Position numbers and translations under genes: made by a program. DNA of 46,015 bases from Lysobacteraceae bacterium 2PB (GTDB lineage: Bacteria > Pseudomonadota > Gammaproteobacteria > Xanthomonadales > Xanthomonadaceae). Location of the stretch: assembly GCA_005502915.1 (NCBI GenBank), contig SCMT01000029.1, positions 1 through 46,015 on the forward strand. Reading direction: 5' to 3'. Below the pieces are notes generated by a model, which was not told where the DNA came from, did not search any database, and saw only the letters and a program-made list of their open reading frames with translations. Shown piece after piece: positions 1 through 9,213 of this stretch; position 1 is the stretch's first letter, and each line of letters opens with the position of its first letter.

Positions 1-24
1 CGCCCCGCCCGCCCCCTGCCGCCC

Positions 25-845
25 ATGGCCCGTGCCTGCCTGCTGTTCCTCGCCGGGCTGGCCCTGCTGTGCTGGCTCGGGCCGCTGTTCGTCGGCTTCG
101 ATCCGCACCGTCCGGACTGGGAGGCGCTGTCGGTCGCGCCGGGCACGGCCGGGCACTGGTTCGGCACCGATGCCATCGGCCGCGACGTGTTCGCGCGCAC
201 CCTGGCCGGCGGCCGGCTGTCGCTGACCATCGGCCTGCTCGCCAGCCTCGTCGCTCTGGCGCTGGGCCTGGGCTTCGGCGCCAGCGCGGGGTTGGCCGGC
301 GGCTGGATCGAGCGCGGCATGCTCCGCCTGCTGGACATGGCCAGCGCATTGCCCTTCCTGCTGATCGTGATCCTGCTGCTGACCCTGTTCGAGCGTTCGC
401 TGTGGCTGCTGCTGGTCGCGATCGGCGGCTATGTGTGGATCGATCTGGCGCGGGTGATGCGCGCCGAGGCCGCGCGCCTGCGCGAGACGCCGTTCATGCT
501 CGCCGCCACCGCGATGGGCGCGTCCTTCGGCCAGCGCCTGCGCTGGCACGCGCTGCCGAACCTGATGCCGCTGGCGGTGGTCTACCTCGGCCTGATCCTG
601 CCCCAGGCGATCCTGGTCGAAAGCTTCCTCGGCTTCCTCGGCCTGAGCGTCGACGAGCCCTCCGCCAGCTGGGGCACGCTGCTGTCCGAAGGCGTGCAGG
701 AACTGGACGGCGCGCCGTGGACGCTGCTGTTCCCGGCCGGGTTCCTGGTCGCCACGCTGGCGGCGTTCCAGTTCCTCGGCGACAGCCTGCGCGACTGGCT
801 GGACGTGCGCGGCGAAGTGCGCGCGGAACCCGAGCGCGCCGCGTC

Positions 846-849
<4 letters not shown>
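25..849 (+). CDS. Peptide-type ABC transporter permease (OppC/DppC family)
   Basis: Inner-membrane permease subunit of an oligopeptide/dipeptide-type ABC importer. The N-terminal transmembrane helix is followed by the family hallmark HWFGTDAIGRDVFAR (about residues 43-57). A core of several hydrophobic helices follows, with an EAA-type loop (EAARLRETPF, with the conserved G of ATAMGAS) that docks on the ATPase. At 274 residues it is slightly short for OppC proteins (about 280-300). The reading frame stays open to the left window edge, so the true start may lie outside; ATG at 25 is simply the first one visible. The stop overlaps the GTG start of the ATPase gene by four bases, so the two are translationally coupled. 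The OppB-like permease and the binding protein are presumably just to the left. The substrate cannot be read from the sequence. Confidence 0.9.
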
Positions 850-2431
<1,582 letters not shown>

Positions 2432-2435
<4 letters not shown>

Positions 2436-2554
2436 GGCGGGCCCTGGGCCCGCCATTGCCATGTCATCGATGAAGATGGCAATGATCGAAGCGGTTTCGA
2501 TCATCGAGCGGCGCAGAAGACACGCCGCGATGGCGGGCCCAGGGCCCGCCCTAC
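2432..2554. repeat. BIME-like inverted pair, GTAG-type, second family
   Basis: Arms 2432-2456 and 2530-2554 are perfect 25-base reverse complements, each beginning with GTAGGGCGGG and folding on itself (GGCGGGCC-CT-GGCCCGCC-like). The TAG stop of the ABC ATPase (2433-2435) is the TAG of the left GTAG. The spacer holds another palindrome, ATGATCGAA-gcggt-TTCGATCAT (2482-2504). The element occupies the whole gap between the rightward ATPase gene and the leftward small membrane-protein gene, so it probably also acts as a bidirectional terminator. Confidence 0.85.
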
Positions 2555-2561
2555 GAAAGAC

Positions 2562-2807
2562 TCAAATCACCCCGCCACCCATCGACAGCCGGATCGCGGC
2601 GATCACGAGGATCGCGAGATTGAGCGCGAGGCCGGCCTTCGCGCGGCGGCCCTTCTCGCCGCGCAGCATGATGCCGATCGCGGCGAGGATCGCGCCGATG
2701 GCGGCGAAGGGGATGACCAGCCAGTTGAGCCAGCCGAGGAACGGGATCAGCGCGATGAGCATGAACAGCGTCGCCAGCACGCCCCAGACCAGACTGATGA
2801 AGCCCAT
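2562..2807 (-). CDS. Small hydrophobic membrane protein, unknown function
   Basis: 81-residue protein beginning MGFISLVWGV, with about three hydrophobic stretches (residues about 5-25, 28-47 and 58-75) separated by a basic loop GEKGRRAK. The ATG at 2807 is chosen because a GGAGA ribosome-binding site lies just upstream; the frame is open 23 codons further, but those residues are not hydrophobic and look like leader. It lies about 80 bases downstream of the chorismatase gene in the same orientation and could be the last gene of that unit, although pigment loci are not known to need it. I do not recognise the family beyond short DUF4190-like two- or three-helix proteins. Confidence 0.7.
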   Translation of the reverse strand: MGFISLVWGVLATLFMLIALIPFLGWLNWLVIPFAAIGAILAAIGIMLRGEKGRRAKAGLALNLAILVIAAIRLSMGGGVI

Positions 2808-2888
2808 CGCCGTCTCCGTGGGCGGCGCGGATGCCGCCCGTGTCGTGAAGATGGTCGCGATGCCGGGCGATTTCAAGCGTGCCGGAGG

Positions 2889-3905
2889 TCAGGCATGCAC
2901 GCCGTCGATCTCCACCGCGAGTTCGCGCCGGCAGATCACCGCGTGGAGCAGGATGCGCGGGACGGTGCTGCCGAAGCGTTCGTCCAGGGCCCGGGCGACC
3001 AGCGGCAGGTCGTCGGCGTCGCGCACGTAGACCTTCAGCCGCGTGCCGCTGCCGAAGCCGGCGGGCAGGGTCGGTGCGTGGCGGCGGGCTTCGGCGAGCA
3101 GGGCGTCGAAGTTGGCGAAGGTCTCGCCGACCTGGGCGAGCAGTTCGCCGACGTGCTGCGAGGCATGGCCGACCACGCTCGCCGTGCCCGAGAGCAGCAG
3201 CGGCATGTGGCTGTCCGGCGGCGGCAGCATGGCGCGGGCGAAGCTCGGCGACTGCGGACCGTACTGGCGCGGGTAGCGGTAGGCGCTGACCTGGCGCGGA
3301 TTCTCGACCGGCGTGCCGCGGCGCGCGGCCGACAGCCAGTAGACCTGCAGCGTGCGCTGGCCGTCGCAGCGGCCGATTGCGGTGGCGGCAGGCAGTTCGA
3401 GGTTGTCGAAGCGGCCGAGGCCGTTCGCGCGGCCGACGCAGAACTGGCGATAGCGTTCCGAATCGCCGTCGCCCTGGGTGATGGCGTCGAGGTAGTTCCA
3501 GATCCGCAGCAGGTGCGGCGTGCGGCTGCCGGAGACGAAGCGCACCATCGCCGAATACGCGCGCTCGGCGGCTTCGCAGATGTCGCTGTGGTCGGGGTGT
3601 TCGCCGGCCGGTTCGTCGACTTCGATGACGCCGAAGGTCAGGATGCCGTCGCTGGCCCAGCGCACCTGGCAGTCCGGCTCGCCTTCGCGGCCGAATTCGA
3701 CCGGGCCGGCCGCGCGCCAGTGCTCGAACGGCGCGCCGCCCCAGGGGTCGAGCGGCACGCGCAGGTAGCGCGGGTCGTCGCAGTGCGGCGCGGCGTTGCC
3801 GAAGCCGAAGACCGCCAGCGTGTCCTCGCCGAGCAGGGCATCCGGCGTATCGGCATGCAGGTAATCCACCGACAGCGCGGCGGCAGGGGACAGCGAGGGA
3901 CTCAT
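2889..3905 (-). CDS. xanB2: Chorismatase (XanB2/FkbO/Hyg5 family), hydroxybenzoate synthase
   Basis: Cytoplasmic enzyme hydrolysing chorismate to pyruvate and 3- and/or 4-hydroxybenzoate; in Xanthomonas XanB2 supplies the aryl starter of xanthomonadin as well as hydroxybenzoate for ubiquinone. The 338 residues match the family length. Visible signatures are YRQFCVGRANGLG in the middle and the C-terminal CRRELAVEIDG, which by eye matches the conserved acidic active-site region of FkbO/Hyg5 proteins. Older databases label this family pteridine-dependent deoxygenase-like. The ATG at 3905 shares one base with the stop of the upstream flavoprotein gene, so the two are co-transcribed. Its presence, with no ammonia lyase in view, points to a chorismate-derived head group. 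The product isomer ratio cannot be predicted from sequence. Confidence 0.88.
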   Translation of the reverse strand: MSPSLSPAAALSVDYLHADTPDALLGEDTLAVFGFGNAAPHCDDPRYLRVPLDPWGGAPFEHWRAAGPVEFGREGEPDCQVRWASDGILTFGVIEVDEPAGEHPDHSDICEAAERAYSAMVRFVSGSRTPHLLRIWNYLDAITQGDGDSERYRQFCVGRANGLGRFDNLELPAATAIGRCDGQRTLQVYWLSAARRGTPVENPRQVSAYRYPRQYGPQSPSFARAMLPPPDSHMPLLLSGTASVVGHASQHVGELLAQVGETFANFDALLAEARRHAPTLPAGFGSGTRLKVYVRDADDLPLVARALDERFGSTVPRILLHAVICRRELAVEIDGVHA

Positions 3906-5347
3906 CAGGACTCCGTTTGCAGGGTATCGCCGCTGAAGCCGGCATCGCGGCCACGGCGGCGGCGCCACCAGTCGCGCAGCGCGCGCGGCGCCATCGACAG
4001 GCGGGTGAACCGGTAGATCATGCGGAAGGCGCGCAGGCGGCGCACCACGGCGGGGTTGTCGAACACGTCGCCGGCGAGCATCGAGATCACCGCCTGTTCG
4101 ATCTGGAACAGGTTGCGCGGGTTCGCGAACAGGTGGCGCATCACCGGCGTGGTGAAGCGGTAGATGAACCAGGAGAATTCCTTCAGGCCGCGATCGAAGT
4201 CGCGGACCATCGTGCGCTGCAGCGCGGCTTCGCGCGAAGGATCGCGCAGCGCGGCGTCGATCATGCCTGCGGCGCGTTCGGCGCTGTGCATGCCGAGGTA
4301 GACGCCCGAGGAGAAGATCGGATCGATAAAGACGTAGGCGTCGCCGACCGTGGTCCAGCCCGGCCCGCACATCCGCGTGGAGGTGTAGGAATAGTTGCCC
4401 GTGGCGTGCACCGGCGCGATGCGCTCGGCGCCGGCCATGCGCGGCCACAGCGTCGGGATGCCCTGCAGCGTCTGCATCAGGAAGGCCTCGCCGTCGCCCT
4501 TGCGCTGCTTGAGGTAGGCCGGGCTGCACACCGCGCCGATGCTCATCACGTCGTCGCGCAGCGGGATCACCCAGGCCCAGCCGTGCTCGAAGCGCTCGAT
4601 GGTGATGTTGCCGGCGTCCTCGCCGGGGCGGCGCTCGACGCCGCGGAAGTGGCTGAACAGCGCGGCCGACTGGTGTTTCGGATTGCGGCGCTTCAGCTTG
4701 AGCTTGTTGCCGAGGAAGGTGTCGCGGCCGCTGGCGTCGACCAGGTAGCGCATCGCGATGGTGTATTCGGTGCCGTCCTCGGCGCGCGCGCGGGCCGTGG
4801 CGGGGCGCCCGTCCGGGCCGAACTCGACCGAGGTGACCGCCACGCCGTCGCGGGCGTCGGCGCCGGCCTCGCGGGCGGCCTCGAACAGCAGCTGGTCGAA
4901 CTCGTCGCGGCGGACCTGGAAGGCGTGGGTGCAGCCGGGGGTGAGCGCGCGATCGAAGCGGAAGACGTGCGTCATGCCCTCGCCGGCGGCCGGGCGCGGG
5001 AAGTCGGCGCCGATCTTGCGCACCCCGATGGCCTCGACCTTGTCCAGCAAACCGAGGCGATCGAGGATCGGCAGGTTCATCGGCAGCAGGGATTCGCCGA
5101 TGTGGAAGCGGGGGTGGCGGTCCTTTTCGAGCAGGAGGACGCTTCGTCCGGCGCGGGCCAGGGTGATCGCGGCCGTGCTGCCGGCCGGGCCGCCGCCGAT
5201 GACCAGGACATCGCATCGAAGGACATCGCATTCGAGGGCATGGGCATCACATTCAGGGGCGCCGCGTTCGAGGGCATCGCGCTCGCGCGTGGTCGGAGCG
5301 CTCCCGGCCACCTGAACGGGACCGTCCATACCGGAATGTACTGTCAT
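3905..5347 (-). CDS. FAD-dependent halogenase-like oxidoreductase of the pigment locus
   Basis: 480-residue flavoprotein of the halogenase/geranylgeranyl-reductase-like superfamily. It has an FAD Rossmann motif GGGPAG (residues 51-56) followed by LLLEKDRHPRFHIGES, a second FAD motif VGDAYVFIDPIFSSG, and WAWVIP (257-262), which fits the WxWxIP motif of flavin-dependent halogenases. Homologous genes are standard members of xanthomonadin loci. The ATG at 5347 is preferred because the next upstream ATGs (5377, 5380) overlap the likely -10 box. Even so, about 45 residues precede the Rossmann fold, and they contain an in-frame repeat (CDVL twice) from degenerate tandem DNA. It could be a halogenase or a desaturase/hydroxylase acting on the polyene or aryl head. 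Confidence 0.85.
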   Translation of the reverse strand: MTVHSGMDGPVQVAGSAPTTRERDALERGAPECDAHALECDVLRCDVLVIGGGPAGSTAAITLARAGRSVLLLEKDRHPRFHIGESLLPMNLPILDRLGLLDKVEAIGVRKIGADFPRPAAGEGMTHVFRFDRALTPGCTHAFQVRRDEFDQLLFEAAREAGADARDGVAVTSVEFGPDGRPATARARAEDGTEYTIAMRYLVDASGRDTFLGNKLKLKRRNPKHQSAALFSHFRGVERRPGEDAGNITIERFEHGWAWVIPLRDDVMSIGAVCSPAYLKQRKGDGEAFLMQTLQGIPTLWPRMAGAERIAPVHATGNYSYTSTRMCGPGWTTVGDAYVFIDPIFSSGVYLGMHSAERAAGMIDAALRDPSREAALQRTMVRDFDRGLKEFSWFIYRFTTPVMRHLFANPRNLFQIEQAVISMLAGDVFDNPAVVRRLRAFRMIYRFTRLSMAPRALRDWWRRRRGRDAGFSGDTLQTES

Positions 5348-5360
5348 GCTCTTCTTGTTG

Positions 5361-5381
5361 CAGTCTGAGACTGGCATCATA
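5361..5381 (-). promoter_or_regulatory. Putative promoter -10 (TATGAT) with palindrome at the expected transcription start
   Basis: On the minus strand TATGAT (5381-5376) lies 28 bases before the flavoprotein ATG. A 13-base perfect palindrome, CAGTCT-N-AGACTG (5361-5373), sits where transcription would begin (about 5369), which is a typical operator position. No convincing -35 box is seen. Confidence 0.4.
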
Positions 5382-5536
5382 CCGCGCAGCGCGTCGCCAC
5401 TGCCGGCCATGGGGATGGCCGCCGCCGCCGACCGCGCTCCCGTCCGGCAGGCGCCACGAAGCGCACCTGCTGCCGGGGAAGCCTGCCTTTCGGCCGGATC
5501 CCCATCCGCACCCGACCGTGAACCGGAAACCGAGAC

Positions 5537-5806
5537 ATGTCCGAAATGACTGCCGCCGAGCGTGAGCTGGCGGAACTGCTGGTCCAGAGCCTGAACCTCG
5601 ACGGCGTGGCGCCCGAGGGGATCGACCCCGAAGCCCCGCTGTTCGGCGCCGGCCTGGGCCTGGATTCGATCGACGCGCTGGAGCTGTCGCTGGCGATCAG
5701 CAAGCAATACGGCTTCCAGCTGCGCTCCGACAACGACGACAACCGCCGCATCTTCGGCTCGCTGCGCGCGCTGTCGGCCCACGTCGAACAGCACAAGACG
5801 GTGTGA
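5537..5806 (+). CDS. xanC: Acyl carrier protein of the aryl polyene pathway
   Basis: 89-residue acidic carrier protein on which the aryl polyene chain is started and extended. The phosphopantetheine site is Ser44 in GLDSIDALEL. The sequence is the APE/xanthomonadin type (XanC in Xanthomonas, ApeE/ApeF in enterobacteria) rather than FabC-type AcpP, with the tail DNRRIFGSLRALSAHV. ATG at 5537 opens the long rightward operon, about 190 bases from the divergent flavoprotein gene. Its stop overlaps the GTG of the next gene (GTGA). Only one ACP gene is in the window, whereas enterobacterial APE loci carry two. Confidence 0.9.
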   Translation: MSEMTAAERELAELLVQSLNLDGVAPEGIDPEAPLFGAGLGLDSIDALELSLAISKQYGFQLRSDNDDNRRIFGSLRALSAHVEQHKTV

Positions 5807-6513
5807 TCGCGGCGCTGCGGGTCCTGCTGCTGGTCGGGTACATCCCGCTGGCGCATCTGGCCGAGGCCAGGTCGTCGGGCCCGATCGCCGCGCTGGCGCT
5901 GGGCGCGCTGGCGCTCACGGTGCTCATCGAGGGCCTGGCCCTGCGTCGCGTCGCCCACTGGCTGGCCCTGCCGGTCGTGGTCGGTGGCCTGGTCTGGCTG
6001 TCCCGCGCTCCCTTCGCCCTGCTGCCGCTGCTGCTCGTGCCGCCGCTGTTCACCGGGCTGATCGCCTGGTGCTTCGCGCGCAGCCTGCGCCGCGGTCGCG
6101 TGCCGCTGGTGCGCAAGGTCGTCGCGGCGCTGTACGGCACCCCTGCGGACGAGCTGTCGCCGCGGCACCTCGCCTACACCCGTGGCCTGACCGCCGCCTG
6201 GGCCGGGCTGCTGGTGCTGCTGACCCTGCTCAACCTCGGCCTGGCCCTGGTCGCGGTGCCCAACGGCCTGCTGGCGCAGGCGGGCATCGCCGCGCCGGTC
6301 GCGGTCACCGGCGAGCAGTGGTCGTTCATCGCCAACATCGCGGTCTACGGCGTGGTGGGCGGTTTCGCGACGCTGGAATACATCGTCCGCAAGTTCGTGT
6401 TCCCGGTCCGTCCCTATCGCAACCTGTTCGATTTCGCGCGGAAGATGGCGGCGCTGGGGCCGGCCTTCTGGCGCGATTTCTTCCGTTCCGACGACGTCGG
6501 CGCCGTGCGCTGA
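5803..6513 (+). CDS. Integral membrane protein of aryl polyene loci (COG4648-like)
   Basis: 236-residue, very hydrophobic inner-membrane protein with about five or six predicted helices (e.g. residues 3-20, 25-40, 46-62, 66-85, 120-150 and 170-190) and a basic C-terminal part (VRKFVFPVRPYRNLFDF). Proteins of this type follow the ACP gene in xanthomonadin and other APE clusters; the role is not established. The GTG start at 5803 overlaps the ACP stop. In many APE loci an aryl:ACP ligase gene comes next; here the following gene is an acyltransferase instead. Confidence 0.8.
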   Translation: MIAALRVLLLVGYIPLAHLAEARSSGPIAALALGALALTVLIEGLALRRVAHWLALPVVVGGLVWLSRAPFALLPLLLVPPLFTGLIAWCFARSLRRGRVPLVRKVVAALYGTPADELSPRHLAYTRGLTAAWAGLLVLLTLLNLGLALVAVPNGLLAQAGIAAPVAVTGEQWSFIANIAVYGVVGGFATLEYIVRKFVFPVRPYRNLFDFARKMAALGPAFWRDFFRSDDVGAVR

Positions 6514-6563
6514 GCCCCGCCCGCTGAGCCTCTGTAAGCGTTTCCTGGAGAGTCCGTCCCACG

Positions 6564-7340
6564 ATGTCCACGGTCCATGCCCCGATGCACACCCAGGCCG
6601 ACCGCCGCGAATCGCCGGCGGCGCGTGCGTTCTGGGCGGTGTACAACCTGCTGCAGCTGCTCTTCACCCTGGCCTTCACCAGCGCCGGCATCGTCGCCGC
6701 GCTGCTGGTGCTGCTGGTCACGCGCACTCCGCGCATCCCGCTGCGCATGGCCTCGCGGATGTGGGCACCGACCCTGCTGGCGGGTGCCGGCGCGCGCTTT
6801 TCGGTCGAGGGCGCGGAGGGCGTGGACTGGTCGAAGCCGCGCATGATCGTCGCCAACCACCAGTCGATGATCGACATCTGCGCGCTGTTCCGCGCGGTGC
6901 CGGTGCCGCTGCGCTTCGTGATGAAGTCCGAGATGGGCAAGGTGCCGTTCCTCGGCCAGTACGCGCGGGCGATGGGCATGGTCTTCATCGAGCGCGACAG
7001 CCGCCGCGCCGGGTCGAAGATGCTGCGCGAGGTCGTGGACCTGCTGCGCGGCGGCGCCACCCTGTGCGTCTTCCCCGAAGGCACGCGCAGCCGCGACGGG
7101 CGCATGGCGCCGTTCAAGGGAGGCGCCTTCCAGGCGGCCATCGATGCCGGCGTGGAGGTGCTGCCGGTGGCGATCGAGGGCGCGGGCGCGGTGCTGTCCC
7201 CCGAAGGCCTGTTCCGCGTGCGTCCGGGCCGGATCGTGGTCCGCATCGGCCAGCCGCTGGCCACCGCCGGCGTGGATCGCCAGGCCCTGGCGCAGCAGGC
7301 GCAGGCGGCCGTTTCATCGATGCTGGAGCGCAAGCCATGA
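6564..7340 (+). CDS. PlsC-like 1-acylglycerol-3-phosphate acyltransferase family protein
   Basis: 258-residue membrane-anchored acyltransferase with one or two N-terminal hydrophobic segments (residues about 25-52). Motif I is HX4D in NHQSMID (His99/Asp104), and the later FPEGTRSRDGRMAPFKGG block is motif III of the PlsC family. In aryl polyene loci such enzymes are thought to transfer the finished polyene from the ACP to a lipid or glycerophosphate carrier. The start at 6564 has GGAGAG about 11 bases upstream. The stop overlaps the ATG of the dehydratase gene (ATGA). A housekeeping plsC role is possible but unlikely inside this operon. Confidence 0.87.
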   Translation: MSTVHAPMHTQADRRESPAARAFWAVYNLLQLLFTLAFTSAGIVAALLVLLVTRTPRIPLRMASRMWAPTLLAGAGARFSVEGAEGVDWSKPRMIVANHQSMIDICALFRAVPVPLRFVMKSEMGKVPFLGQYARAMGMVFIERDSRRAGSKMLREVVDLLRGGATLCVFPEGTRSRDGRMAPFKGGAFQAAIDAGVEVLPVAIEGAGAVLSPEGLFRVRPGRIVVRIGQPLATAGVDRQALAQQAQAAVSSMLERKP

Positions 7341-7642
7341 ACTTCGTGATCGAGGCCGATCATCCGGCGCTGCCGGGCCATTTCCCCGGGCGTCCGGTGG
7401 TGCCGGGCGTGGTCGTGCTGGACCGCGTGCTGGCTGCTATCGAAGCCGGACACGGGCCGCTGGGCGCGATGCGCCTGCCGCAGGTGAAGTTCGTGCAGCC
7501 GCTGCTGCCCGGCGAGGCGGCACGGATCGAGATCGACGCGGTTGCGGCAGAGGGCGCCGCGCCGCGCTGGCGGTTCCGGGTGCTGCGCGGCGAGACCGTG
7601 ATCGCCACCGGCGACGTGCAGGCGACGGAGCCGGCCGCATGA
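7337..7642 (+). CDS. Hotdog-fold 3-hydroxyacyl-ACP dehydratase (ApeI-like)
   Basis: 101-residue single hotdog domain that should dehydrate 3-hydroxyacyl-ACP during polyene elongation. The FabA/FabZ signature is clear: HPALPGHFPGRPVVPGVV (residues 8-25), with the catalytic-type His in GHFPG. It is much shorter than FabZ (about 150 residues) and matches ApeI. In Xenorhabdus APE synthesis ApeI works as a heterodimer with a second dehydratase, ApeP; the matching partner here is at 11598-12041. It overlaps both neighbours by four bases (ATGA at each end), showing tight coupling. Confidence 0.87.
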   Translation: MNFVIEADHPALPGHFPGRPVVPGVVVLDRVLAAIEAGHGPLGAMRLPQVKFVQPLLPGEAARIEIDAVAAEGAAPRWRFRVLRGETVIATGDVQATEPAA

Positions 7643-8550
7643 GCACCGAGTGGAAACAGCGCCCCGAGGGCGGCGGCCTGTTCGCGCTCTGGCTGATCCG
7701 CAACATCAGCCGCTACGGCGGGCGCTGGATCGGCCGGCTCCTGCTCTATCCCATCACCCTGTACTTCCTGGTCCGGCGCGGCCCCGAGCGCGAAGCCTCG
7801 CGGCAGTGGCTGTGCCGCGCGCTCGGCCGCCCGGCGTCGCTGTGGGATGCGGCCCGGCACGTCCACACCTTCGCCTCGACCATCCTCGACCGCGTGTTCC
7901 TGCTCGGCGACGGCCGGATCGACGTGGCGCAGCGCTTCGACGTGGCCGTGCGCGGCCTGGACGAGCTGCACGCCCACCTCGACCAGGGCCGGGGCATGCT
8001 GCTGTTCGGCTCGCACCTGGGCAGCTTCGAGGTGCTGCGCGTGCTGGCCCGGCAGCGACCGGAATACACCATCCGCGTGGTGCTCGACAAAGCCCACAAC
8101 CCGGCCCTGACCCAGCTGCTGGACGCGCTCAATCCCGAGGTCGCGGCGACCGTGATCGACGGCGGCCAGGATGGCCCGGGGCTGATGCTGGCGATCCAGG
8201 AAGCCATCGCCCAGGGCGCGCTGGTCGCGCTGTTGATCGACCGCGCCCATCCGGGCGGGCAGACCGAACTGGCGCCGTTCTTCGGCGAGGACGCGCCGTT
8301 CCCCACCGCGCCCTGGCTGATCGCCGCCGCGCTGAAGGCACCGGTGACCCTGGGTTTCGGCCTGTACAAGGGCGGCAACCGCTACGAGCTGGTGTTCGAG
8401 AACTTCAGCGACGACATCGTCATCCCGCGCAGCGAGCGCGCGACCGCGATCCCGGCGTTGATCCGCCGTTACGCGGCGCGGCTGGAAGCTGTCGCCCGCA
8501 CCGCCCCGTACAACTGGTTCAACTTCTACGATTTCTGGAGACGCGATTGA
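7639..8550 (+). CDS. LpxL/HtrB-like (LABLP) acyltransferase
   Basis: 303-residue inner-membrane-associated acyltransferase of the lysophospholipid/lipid A late acyltransferase superfamily. An N-terminal hydrophobic anchor (residues about 28-45) is followed by the catalytic HX4E box in GSHLGSFE (His126/Glu131). Such LABLP proteins are regular members of aryl polyene clusters, where they probably help attach the polyene or a fatty acid to the lipid anchor; they do not modify lipid A. ATG overlaps the upstream stop (ATGA), and its own stop shares one base with the next ATG. Confidence 0.87.
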   Translation: MSTEWKQRPEGGGLFALWLIRNISRYGGRWIGRLLLYPITLYFLVRRGPEREASRQWLCRALGRPASLWDAARHVHTFASTILDRVFLLGDGRIDVAQRFDVAVRGLDELHAHLDQGRGMLLFGSHLGSFEVLRVLARQRPEYTIRVVLDKAHNPALTQLLDALNPEVAATVIDGGQDGPGLMLAIQEAIAQGALVALLIDRAHPGGQTELAPFFGEDAPFPTAPWLIAAALKAPVTLGFGLYKGGNRYELVFENFSDDIVIPRSERATAIPALIRRYAARLEAVARTAPYNWFNFYDFWRRD

Positions 8551-9188
8551 TGCGCGCGATTCGAACCGTCCTCGCGGCTGCCGTCCTGTCGCTGGTCGCC
8601 TTCCCCGCGCTGGCGCAGACCGCCGATGCCGACTGGGTGCTCAAGGCGCTGGCGCGGCCGGCGCCGATGCGCACCGATTTCGTCGAGGTCCGCGTCTCGC
8701 CGCTGCTCAAGGATCCGCTGCGCCTGGTCGGCGAATACCGCCGCCCGGTGGCCGACACCCTGGTCCGCGAGGTCCGCAGTCCCTACGCCGAGACCACCAC
8801 CCTGCGCGCCGGCGAGGCGACGATCGCCCGGGCCGGCAAGACCCCGCGCAGGTTCTCGCTGTCGCGCGCCCCGGAACTGGCCAGCCTGCAGAGCAGCTTC
8901 GGCGCCCTGCTCGCCGGCGATCGCGCCCAGATCGAACAGGTCTACACGCTGAAGGTGCAGGGGCCGCGCGAACGCTGGACGCTCACCCTGGCGCCGAAGG
9001 ACAGGGCGCTCGCTGCGCGCGTGCGCGACATCACGCTGCATGGCCAGGGCGCCGAGCTGCGCTGCATCGAGACCCGCCCGGTGAAGGGCGACCTGCAGCG
9101 CACCCTGCTCGCCAGCGCCGCGCTTGCGGTGAAGCCCGCGACGGATGCGAAGGCGATGGAAGCGCTGTGCCGGGTGGGCGTGAAGTGA
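8550..9188 (+). CDS. LolA-like outer-membrane lipoprotein carrier family protein
   Basis: 212-residue periplasmic protein with a clear signal peptide (MRAIRTVLAAAVLSLVAFPALA, cut before QTAD). The mature part resembles the LolA/LolA-like beta-half-barrel found in aryl polyene clusters (PVADTLVREVRSPYAETTTL, and a Cys-containing ELRCIETR near the end). It presumably shuttles the polyene lipid across the periplasm after extraction by the MMPL exporter encoded next. The ATG follows the preceding stop with a one-base overlap (TGATG). Confidence 0.8.
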   Translation: MRAIRTVLAAAVLSLVAFPALAQTADADWVLKALARPAPMRTDFVEVRVSPLLKDPLRLVGEYRRPVADTLVREVRSPYAETTTLRAGEATIARAGKTPRRFSLSRAPELASLQSSFGALLAGDRAQIEQVYTLKVQGPRERWTLTLAPKDRALAARVRDITLHGQGAELRCIETRPVKGDLQRTLLASAALAVKPATDAKAMEALCRVGVK

Positions 9189-9213
9189 ACGGCGCGACCC
9201 CAGGCGCATCCGC

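Noticed and set aside
3917-5368. Long open frame on the plus strand opposite the flavoprotein gene
   Set aside because: It is the antisense shadow of a clear FAD protein in high-GC DNA; its translation is Ala/Arg/Gly-rich with no motif.
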